Below are positions 16,596 through 23,290 of a DNA stretch of 64,000 nt, piece after piece. Under the pieces are notes generated by a model that did no database searches, was not told the DNA's origin, and saw only the letters and a list, made by a program, of their open reading frames with translations. Every line of letters begins with the position of its first letter. Within the stretch, counting starts at the first letter, position 1. The DNA comes from Lentisphaerae bacterium GWF2_50_93 (GTDB taxonomy: Bacteria > Verrucomicrobiota > Lentisphaeria > Victivallales > GWF2-50-93): positions 40,827-104,826 of the forward strand of contig MHBI01000108.1 in the NCBI GenBank assembly GCA_001804815.1, written 5' to 3'. Made by a program: the position numbers and the translations under genes.

Positions 16596-17410
16596 ACTCA
16601 AAATCATATAATTCTTTCTTTCCGGATCCGGAAAGAAAAAATAAATTCACGCTGATCGAGCTTCTCGTTGTGATTGCGATCATCGCAATACTCGCGGCCC
16701 TGCTGCTGCCTGCGCTCCAGACGGCGAAGGAAAAGGCGAAGGCAATCCTCTGCCTGAGCAATCTGAAGCAGTCGGCCCTCGCCGCCTACTGCTACGCCGG
16801 CGACAATTCCGATGTCATAAATGTCAAATGGTTCATAGGCGGGACTGATTATTTCTGGACGAGCTTCCTGACAGGGACAGCCTCGAGTCCGAACGGGGAA
16901 AAATATACGACGCCGCAGTCATTGTACTGTCCCGGAAACCAGTACTATAATGAAGATGTCACCTGGAACTGGAGCAGCGGGGCAAGCGGACAGGTGGGTC
17001 ATTCCAAATGCGGGACCCGCGGCGGCAACGGCGGCTTCGGAATATATTACGTGGAATACAATTCTGGCACCGAACTCAATGCCAGAGGATTCAACAAATG
17101 GTGGCTGTCTGAAAATAATGGGACATGGAACCGCCAGTGGATTGTGACAAAGAACATCCAGTCGTCGGCCCAGACGATGATGCTTGCGGATACTGCAAGC
17201 CTTCCGGGAGGACACGGTCTCGCATATTTCCAGGCGATCGAGTGGTCGAGATGGAGCACTGGAATATACCTTCTCCACGCTGGCAAGTCCGGGGTAGCCT
17301 TCTTCGACGGGCACGCCGAAGACATGAACCAGTATGAGATGCGGAACGACACCAGGACGGCGCCAAAGCGTTTTATCATGAAGAACAAGGTACAAGTGAT
17401 ACTTCCCTGA
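16592..17410 (+). CDS. Prepilin-like protein, second in operon
   Basis: A 272-residue member. The leader MNSKSYNSFFPDPERKNK precedes FTLIELLVVIAIIAIL; the box is HAGKSGVAFFDGHAED, a true H-X9-DG. The ATG overlaps the preceding pilin stop (ATGA) and there is no strong ribosome site, so translation probably depends on coupling. The hairpin at 16615-16638 is a perfect 24-base palindrome within the leader. The middle domain (YTTPQSLYCPGNQYYNED) differs from the neighbours while the ends are conserved, a pattern of constant ends and variable middle. Confidence 0.92.
   Translation: MNSKSYNSFFPDPERKNKFTLIELLVVIAIIAILAALLLPALQTAKEKAKAILCLSNLKQSALAAYCYAGDNSDVINVKWFIGGTDYFWTSFLTGTASSPNGEKYTTPQSLYCPGNQYYNEDVTWNWSSGASGQVGHSKCGTRGGNGGFGIYYVEYNSGTELNARGFNKWWLSENNGTWNRQWIVTKNIQSSAQTMMLADTASLPGGHGLAYFQAIEWSRWSTGIYLLHAGKSGVAFFDGHAEDMNQYEMRNDTRTAPKRFIMKNKVQVILP
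16615..16638 (+). other. Leader hairpin in pilin
   Basis: Perfect palindrome TTTCTTTCCGGA/TCCGGAAAGAAA centred on GATC, in the codons for FFPDPERK. Confidence 0.75.
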
Positions 17411-17418
17411 GGAGAAAG

Positions 17419-18231
17419 ATGGATTTCAACAACATGTATTTTTTCTCTCCGTCTGAGAGAAAAAACTATTTCACCCTGATAGAGTTATTGGTTGTAATAG
17501 CGATCATCGCAATCCTGATCGCCATGCTGCTGCCCGCGCTGCAGACGGCGAAGGAGTCCGCGAAGCTTGTCACCTGCATGAGCAACAAGAAGCAGGTCGG
17601 AGTCTGTTTCGGGCTCTATGCCAGCGACAATGAGATGATCATCCCGAACAACAGCTACACCAATTCCGGAACCTGGAAGAACTACCGCTGGAGATCCTTC
17701 TATTACACTGCGGGATACATGGACTCCCTCTGGATTACGATATGCCCGAAGTACAAATCCAAATACCAGAGGAACAATCTGGCCGACATGAACGGGGAAC
17801 GCGGATATGACGGGATGTATAATTTTTCCACCGACAGCTGGGGATACAAGGAGGGAATAGCAACCATAAGGGAGCAATGGAATGGAGGTTACTTCTTCGG
17901 CACAAGGCTGCAGACCCTATACAGGCCCGAGGCAATGATGGGAGTGTGCTGTCTCTCGTCAGAACGGAACAATAATCCTGACTACCAGCAGTGCGGCGGG
18001 GCGGGATTCGGAATACATGATTACACATATGGCGGAGGAGCGGCGACATATCCCTGGCTCACCCACATCAACAAGGCCGCATGCGTCTTCATGGACGCAC
18101 ATGCGGAACCCGTAGACAAGTTCAGGATGATCAACGAGGTCGCAAACGGGACAAACAGGACTGAAACTTCCAACGGCATCCGCCATTTCCTTTATGGGAA
18201 CGAGTCACTCTCAGAAGACTATTATCCGTAG
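17419..18231 (+). CDS. Prepilin-like protein, third in operon
   Basis: A 270-residue member beginning MDFNNMYFFSPSERKNY, then FTLIELLVVIAIIAIL, with the terminal box HINKAACVFMDAHAEP, where the Gly of DG has become Ala. GAGGAG lies 4 bases before the ATG, 8 bases after the preceding stop. The hairpin at 17439-17465 covers the leader. The C-terminal tail (IRHFLYGNESLSEDYYP) differs from the other pilins. It ends the operon; a repeat cluster follows. Confidence 0.92.
   Translation: MDFNNMYFFSPSERKNYFTLIELLVVIAIIAILIAMLLPALQTAKESAKLVTCMSNKKQVGVCFGLYASDNEMIIPNNSYTNSGTWKNYRWRSFYYTAGYMDSLWITICPKYKSKYQRNNLADMNGERGYDGMYNFSTDSWGYKEGIATIREQWNGGYFFGTRLQTLYRPEAMMGVCCLSSERNNNPDYQQCGGAGFGIHDYTYGGGAATYPWLTHINKAACVFMDAHAEPVDKFRMINEVANGTNRTETSNGIRHFLYGNESLSEDYYP
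17439..17465 (+). other. Leader hairpin in pilin
   Basis: 11-bp stem TTTTTTCTCTC with GAGAGAAAAAA, loop CGTCT. The CTCTC/GAGAG pairs replace CTTTC/GAAAG of relatives, so both arms changed together. Confidence 0.75.
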
Positions 18232-18239
18232 CCGTTTTT

Positions 18240-18512
18240 TTTGAAACCGGGGATTTCAAAAGGAGCGCCGACCCTGGCCGCCTATGGCGCCGCCGAAGGA
18301 GCCGCCTGTCGGACTTAAGGTTTTCGCTTGTAGTAGCGCATGTTTGCGCGTTCTTAAAGTAGGTACGGGCTTTAGCCTGTCCCATTCCTGGGAATTAAGA
18401 TGGTACAGGCGTCCCGCCTGTAATTGGAATTGAAAGAAAGACAAGACGAAAACACAGGCAGGATGCCTGTGCTACATTTTTAAATTGCCGGCGGGACGCC
18501 GGCGCTCCTTCA
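18240..18512. repeat. Mixed REP cluster between convergent operons
   Basis: Contains GTAGTAGCGCATGTTTGCGC (18330), an imperfect inverted pair of the GTAGGTACGGGC family (18358-18405), two ACAGGC/GCCTGT palindromes (about 18403 and 18452) and GCCGGCGGGACGCCGGC (18487) followed by GCTCCTT, the reverse of a GGAG foot. It separates two convergent genes; no terminator with a clear T-run is seen. Confidence 0.75.
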
Positions 18513-18529
18513 GGAAATACAACCGGCCC

Positions 18530-19615
18530 CTATTTCCTCCGGATTTTCCCGGCATCATGCACGACAGCAGTCGAATCCCTCTTGATCAGTTCAGGAACAA
18601 TATTTATATGCTTCGCGTCCGACCTGTCGCCGTTGAGACGGCGTTTAATTACCTCAAACGCGTGCACCGCCCATTTGTCCACGTTCTTGTCCACCGTCGT
18701 AAGAGGAGGAGAGAAGAAGGAGGATTCGGGGATGTTGTCGCAGCCGACGATGCTGAACTGCGCTGGAACAGCGATGCCCTTTTCACGCAGGAGCTTCTTC
18801 ACACCGAGTGCAGATCCGTCGCTGTCGATGAAGAGTCCGGTGAAATCAAGCTTCCTGCCTTCAATTATCCATTTCATCTTCTCATAGGCCTTCACTGCCG
18901 CATTCTCCCCCGGCTTCGTATTGCAGTCCAGCAGCAGGGCGTCTTCAATCCCTGAAAGCCTGGCCTGCTTCAGGAAGCCGGTTATGCGGCTCTGGGAAAC
19001 TGGAACGACAGGCTCAGCGTTGAGGACAGCGATCCTCCTGTGCCCGAGATTGATGAGATGGTTCGCGGCGATCGCGCCGCAGTATTCGTTGTCCGTCCCC
19101 ACGGAATCTATGTTTATCACCTCGGTATTGAGCTCGAGTATGACAACCGGGACATTCAGTGATTTTATGAACATGATGTCCTCCTTGTCGACCGGCATCT
19201 TCTTCGGAAGAATCACGGCCGCGTCAAAACCCGCGGACTTCATGGACTCCTTGAGGCTCGTCTCGTCATGCACATAGACAACCTTGAAGGCGAAGTCTTC
19301 CAGGGCGGCCTGCTTCTTGAGGCATTCCGTCACCATGTTTGTGTGCGATGAAGGATAATCCGGAACGACAATCGCAACCTTCTTCCTTTTCTCAAGAGTG
19401 AGAATGTCCTCACCGCCGGTCGTATACATCCCATCGCCGACAAATGACACTATCAGCTTCTCCTCCCTCAGCTTCCTCAGCACGCGGTCGATGATGCACT
19501 GGCTTATGGAATACTTCCTCATCATCTCCCTGACGGTCAGAATCTTCGTCCTCGGCGGGAACGAAGCAACAAGCTCCTTGAGCTCCTTGTAAAGATATTT
19601 TTCTTTCTTTGTCAT
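18530..19615 (-). CDS. GntR/LacI-type transcription regulator (type 1)
   Basis: A 361-residue paralogue of the regulator at 12293-13390. MTKKEKYLYKELKELV opens the winged helix (LTVREMMRKYSISQCIIDRVLRKLREEKLI), followed by VSFVGDGMYTTGGED, a motif shared with the paralogue, and the LacI-like sensor domain (VAIVVPDYPSSHTNM; INIDSVGTDNEYCGAIAANHLINLGHRRIAVLN; SIVGCDNIPESSFFSPPLTTVD). AGGGGG lies 8 bases before this Met, which fixes the start; a longer frame to 19675 has no such site. Divergent from the GH-A gene at 19913, which it may control. Operator-like motif at 19655-19668. Unlike the other type 1 regulator, no pilin follows it. Confidence 0.92.
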   Translation of the reverse strand: MTKKEKYLYKELKELVASFPPRTKILTVREMMRKYSISQCIIDRVLRKLREEKLIVSFVGDGMYTTGGEDILTLEKRKKVAIVVPDYPSSHTNMVTECLKKQAALEDFAFKVVYVHDETSLKESMKSAGFDAAVILPKKMPVDKEDIMFIKSLNVPVVILELNTEVINIDSVGTDNEYCGAIAANHLINLGHRRIAVLNAEPVVPVSQSRITGFLKQARLSGIEDALLLDCNTKPGENAAVKAYEKMKWIIEGRKLDFTGLFIDSDGSALGVKKLLREKGIAVPAQFSIVGCDNIPESSFFSPPLTTVDKNVDKWAVHAFEVIKRRLNGDRSDAKHINIVPELIKRDSTAVVHDAGKIRRK

Positions 19616-19654
19616 GTAGTTCCCCCTGCATCCTTGCCCTGGTTTATATTTATA

Positions 19655-19668
19655 AATACATTGAATAC
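19655..19668. promoter_or_regulatory. Operator-like motif, copy d
   Basis: AATACATTGAATAC, 40 bases upstream of the type 1 regulator start, in the divergent gap. Confidence 0.55.
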
Positions 19669-19912
19669 TACGCATACCCTATACTTAGAAACAGTATCTT
19701 GTCAAGATAGCATCATGTGAAATTACTTATTTACTAAATCTTATATCTTTATCATCAGATGGTTATAATCTTTTTGACATCCTGCAAGAAATAATGCGTA
19801 TTTTTATGTTCCCAGCTTGAATATCAGCCATTAAACAATACAATATTAATTGTACTGTTTTATTTGTATCGATTAAACCGATTATTGAAATCCTTTAATG
19901 CACGGGAATATA

Positions 19913-21310
19913 ATGAGCAATAAACTGCCTGGACTTGGAATATGCACCCATTTCGGACGCCGTGACCAGGGATGGAAGGCGGAGCATCTTGTCCCGCTCG
20001 CAAAGGAGATGGGAGTGTCGCTGGTCAGGGACGAGATCGAATGGCACAGCGTTGAAAAGGAAAAAGGGAAATATGAGATCTCCCAGGCCAACCATGACTG
20101 GCTGAAGAAAGTCTCCGACGCCGGCATGGGGATCAATTTCGTACTCCTCTATGGCAACAGCATCTATGAGAATCCCCTGGATCCCAAGGCGTTTGCGAAC
20201 TTCGCAAAATTCATGGCGGAGGAACTCGTCGGGAAATACAACATCGTGTCGTTCGAGATCTGGAACGAGCCGACAAACTTCCAGTTCCTGAAACAATATG
20301 GAGGCCCCTGGAGCGGGAAGGAACCATGCCTCTGGCTGGAGAAATTCGCTGAACTCGTCGCCGGAACAGCGTCGGTCCTGAAAAAAACAGTACCGCAGAT
20401 ACCGCTTATCGCCGCTCCCGGAGATCCGCAGTTCTTCCACATGGCGATGCGTTATCCCGAATCCCTGAAAGACATCGATGCGGTCGCATCGCACCCCTAC
20501 CCCAGCCGATTTCCTCCGGAAACTGTTCCGTGGGGCGGATTGCAGATCCATGAACGCGACGGCATATCCGTCGCCGACGACGATCACAGCTACTTCTCCC
20601 TATGGCGCCGCACGCAGGAGCAGTGCAGGAAATATCTCGGGCGCGAACTCGCCCTCCATGCCACAGAATGGGGCTATTCGACCTACGACCACCACCGCAA
20701 AGGACACAACATGGCAGGATATTCGGAATCCGCCCAGGCGATGTACCTTGCGCGCGGAATAATCCTCACAATGGCCGCCGGAGTTGAATCGATCTACCTC
20801 TACGATTTCATGGACGATGGAATGAACCGCTACGAACTCGAAGACAATTTTGGAATGGTGCGCCACGAAGCGAGATGCTATGAGAAAAAACCGTCTTGGC
20901 ATACGCTCAGACGCCTTTCGGAAATGCTGTCGCCTGAGTGGTCAAAGGTGGCCAGTCCGCCAGCAAAACTTAATGTCGAAATAAATCCTCTCCCGTACAA
21001 CAGCGATCTCTGGCAGCATCCCGTGAAGGAACCATATCTCTGCATCAACGCCCCCCAGTTCCACTGGTTCAAAGTCGGAAGGGACATGGTATCCTTTGTC
21101 TGGAGGGGCGGCCGCATCAGCGGTGAATACAGGGATCCGGTCGGCTGCATTGAATGGGACAATGCCCCGGATTTCAGACGCATAGAAATGTTCGATCTGT
21201 ACTCCGGACAGATGCTGCCTGTCAATCCTTTGGTTGAAAAAGGCAAGCTGATCCTACCGGAAGTCCCAGTAGGAGGATCGCCGGCAGCGATCCGCTGGAT
21301 GCCGACTTAA
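19913..21310 (+). CDS. Cytoplasmic clan GH-A glycosidase (GH39/GH5-like)
   Basis: A 465-residue TIM-barrel glycosidase without signal peptide. MSNKLPGLGICTHFGRRDQG starts the barrel; likely acid/base Glu119 in WNEP and nucleophile Glu252 in ATEWGY, the clan GH-A pattern. A C-terminal beta-domain (about 370-465) ends in GGSPAAIRWMP. The start at 19913 is preferred over 19898 because CGGGA precedes it; both sites are weak. It begins a plus-strand group with a secreted unknown, a HAD phosphatase and a GH38-like protein, each separated by REP pairs. It probably works on imported oligosaccharides; the substrate is unknown. Confidence 0.8.
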   Translation: MSNKLPGLGICTHFGRRDQGWKAEHLVPLAKEMGVSLVRDEIEWHSVEKEKGKYEISQANHDWLKKVSDAGMGINFVLLYGNSIYENPLDPKAFANFAKFMAEELVGKYNIVSFEIWNEPTNFQFLKQYGGPWSGKEPCLWLEKFAELVAGTASVLKKTVPQIPLIAAPGDPQFFHMAMRYPESLKDIDAVASHPYPSRFPPETVPWGGLQIHERDGISVADDDHSYFSLWRRTQEQCRKYLGRELALHATEWGYSTYDHHRKGHNMAGYSESAQAMYLARGIILTMAAGVESIYLYDFMDDGMNRYELEDNFGMVRHEARCYEKKPSWHTLRRLSEMLSPEWSKVASPPAKLNVEINPLPYNSDLWQHPVKEPYLCINAPQFHWFKVGRDMVSFVWRGGRISGEYRDPVGCIEWDNAPDFRRIEMFDLYSGQMLPVNPLVEKGKLILPEVPVGGSPAAIRWMPT

Positions 21311-21383
21311 AGTAGGGACATGCTTTAGCTTGTCCCATGTATTAAGAAAGATGATACACCCTGAAGGGCGTATCTACTTAAAA
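21311..21383. repeat. Inverted REP pair right after the stop
   Basis: GTAGGGACATGCTTTAGC at 21312 and, inverted, a copy with stem GATACGCCC/GGGTGTATC at about 21348-21377. The stems GGGACATGC/GCTTGTCCC and GATACGCCC/GGGTGTATC differ but each pairs with itself. Confidence 0.8.
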
Positions 21384-21398
21384 ACAAGGAGGAAGAAC

Positions 21399-22136
21399 AT
21401 GAAAATATACAGGACGATGTCGATACTGATGGCTCTGGCCGTCTTTTCCACAGCTGCTTTCGCAGCCAAGGACGAGAAGAAGGATGCGAAGGACGACAAG
21501 AAGGAGGAAGGAGAAGGCATCCAGATCAAACTCGGCAAGGACATATCGCGCGACTGGAAGGATGTGAAGTCGGACAAGTACGCATACGGTCCCAGGCAGG
21601 ACTATGATTCAAAGACAAAAGTCACGCACGTCTACCTCCCCTACGGCAACAATGTCAAGCTATACGGCGAAGTGACCGGCAGATTCACTGATCCCGAACC
21701 AGGAAAAGTCGGAACATTCCACAGCGTCGACGGCGGGACTAATGCGGTGCTCACCTACAAGCTTATGTTCGACAAGCCGATTTCATCATTCACTTTCTCG
21801 TCCGGACGTTTTGAATACGGGCTCTCAGACGGCACCTGCGCCGGAGTCGAATACAGCATCGACGGGAATGCCTGGAGGAATATCAGGGAGGAAAAAGGTT
21901 CGGGGGCGCTTGATGAGCAGACAATCGGGAAAATGGTATCCGAATTCAAGGCCGACAACCTCAAGACAAAAAAACTGTACATCCGGTATTATTCGAGGAG
22001 CCTGAAGAATCCAAAGGAGCTGTGGGGCGCCGGACGCTGGATAAAGCTGTGGCTGGCCGGAGATCCCGAATGGGGTGATGTCGCGACAACCTTCTTCATA
22101 CATCAGCCCCAGATCTGGGTGACGGCGGCTAAGTAA
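21399..22136 (+). CDS. Secreted protein of unknown function
   Basis: A 245-residue protein with a signal peptide (MKIYRTMSILMALAVFSTAAFAA), a highly charged Lys/Asp/Glu stretch (about 24-42), then a probable beta-rich domain. That domain contains TGRFTDPEPGKVGTFHSVDG and FSSGRFEYGLSDGTCAGVEY, followed by SIDGNAW. I do not recognise the family. The SIDGNAW pattern is common in extracellular jelly-roll domains, so a sugar-binding or accessory role is possible. AAGGAGG lies 6 bases before the ATG at 21399; an upstream frame to 21330 would start inside the REP. It is between a glycosidase and a phosphatase. Confidence 0.75.
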   Translation: MKIYRTMSILMALAVFSTAAFAAKDEKKDAKDDKKEEGEGIQIKLGKDISRDWKDVKSDKYAYGPRQDYDSKTKVTHVYLPYGNNVKLYGEVTGRFTDPEPGKVGTFHSVDGGTNAVLTYKLMFDKPISSFTFSSGRFEYGLSDGTCAGVEYSIDGNAWRNIREEKGSGALDEQTIGKMVSEFKADNLKTKKLYIRYYSRSLKNPKELWGAGRWIKLWLAGDPEWGDVATTFFIHQPQIWVTAAK

Positions 22137-22213
22137 GAAGTAGGTACGGCCTTTAGGCTGTACCATGAATTTAATTAAACGGATGGTACAGCCTGAAGAC
22201 CGTACCTACTTAA
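22137..22213. repeat. Inverted REP pair (BIME)
   Basis: GTAGGTACGGCCTTTAGGC from 22140 faces an inverted copy ending GTACCTACTT at 22213. It fills the gap between the secreted unknown and the phosphatase. Confidence 0.85.
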
Positions 22214-22229
22214 ACAGGAGATATCATAG

Positions 22230-23219
22230 ATGAGTTTTCCAATTGCAATTCCAGATTTGGGCACTATCACGAAGGACTCCGGATTCATTCCGATGGAGAA
22301 ATGCAGTGACGGCAAGTTCCAGGTCGGCAGGGACGGAGTCAAAACCATAACCGCAACTGGCGACAAGAAGGTTGAATTCATCGCCTGGGACTACCACACC
22401 GTCGCATACGTCAAATCATCCATGGGCTATCCCGCATACTATCCCGTGCATCCTGTGAAGATGAAGAAGCCTGTAAAGGCCGTGCTGATGGATCTCGACG
22501 GCACGACCGTCAGGAGCGAGGAGTTCTGGATCTGGATCATCGAGATGACCACCGCAAGCCTTCTGGACAACCCGAAATTCAAGCTCGAACAGTCCGATCT
22601 TCCGTTCGTCTCCGGGCACAGCGTCTCCGAACATCTGAAATACTGCACGAAGAAATACTGTCCGGATAAGACCGTTGAGGAAGCCAGGCATTTCTATTTC
22701 CACCACACCCACCACGAGATGGATGAGATCATGAAGGGCAGAGGCAGGAAAGGCGCGTTCAAACCTTCCCCTGGCATCAAGGAATTCCTCTACGAGCTCA
22801 AGGCGATGAAAGTGAAACTTGGTCTTGTGACATCAGGGCTTTACGAGAAGGCATATCCGGAAATATTGTCGGCGTTCGACACGCTGGGAATGGGAGATCC
22901 GAAGGAGTTCTACGACGCCATAATCACCGCCGGCTTCCCTCTCAGGAAGGGCGAAGTCGGAACTCTCGGCGAACTCTCCCCGAAGCCGCACCCGTGGCTA
23001 TACGCCGAAACATGCAGGGTCGGACTAGGCATCGAGTTCTCCGACAGGAATTCAGTGGTCGGCATCGAGGACAGCGGCGCTGGCGTCTGCTCGATCAGGC
23101 TTGCCGGCTATCCAACAATAGGAATAGCCGACGGCAACATCATACAGAGCGGAACCAGGGAGCTCTGCTGCCACTACTGCGAGAATTTCGAGGAGATATT
23201 GAAGGCGTTGAAAGACTAG
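22230..23219 (+). CDS. HAD-family phosphatase with N-terminal extension
   Basis: A 329-residue protein. About 80 unfamiliar residues come first, then a HAD hydrolase similar to beta-phosphoglucomutases: motif I DLDGT with nucleophile Asp88 and Asp90, a helical cap (about 95-175), motif II VTSG, motif III Lys in KPHPW, and motif IV GIEDSGAG. It probably removes phosphate from, or isomerises, a sugar phosphate. The extension (to about residue 80) contains VEFIAWDYHTVAYVKSSMGYP and may be a separate small domain. AGGAG precedes the ATG by 9 bases. Its stop TAG overlaps the foot of a REP. Confidence 0.85.
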   Translation: MSFPIAIPDLGTITKDSGFIPMEKCSDGKFQVGRDGVKTITATGDKKVEFIAWDYHTVAYVKSSMGYPAYYPVHPVKMKKPVKAVLMDLDGTTVRSEEFWIWIIEMTTASLLDNPKFKLEQSDLPFVSGHSVSEHLKYCTKKYCPDKTVEEARHFYFHHTHHEMDEIMKGRGRKGAFKPSPGIKEFLYELKAMKVKLGLVTSGLYEKAYPEILSAFDTLGMGDPKEFYDAIITAGFPLRKGEVGTLGELSPKPHPWLYAETCRVGLGIEFSDRNSVVGIEDSGAGVCSIRLAGYPTIGIADGNIIQSGTRELCCHYCENFEEILKALKD

Positions 23220-23274
23220 TATGTCGGTTTTTAAACCGACAATCAAACGTCGGGTTAAAACCCGACATACTTAA
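23217..23274. repeat. Inverted REP pair, GTAT-foot family
   Basis: AGTATGTCGGTTTTTAAACC begins on the stop codon of the phosphatase; an inverted CGTCGGGTTAAAACCCGAC copy follows and ends ACATACTT. Confidence 0.85.
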
Positions 23275-23290
23275 GCAAGGAAAATCAGAA

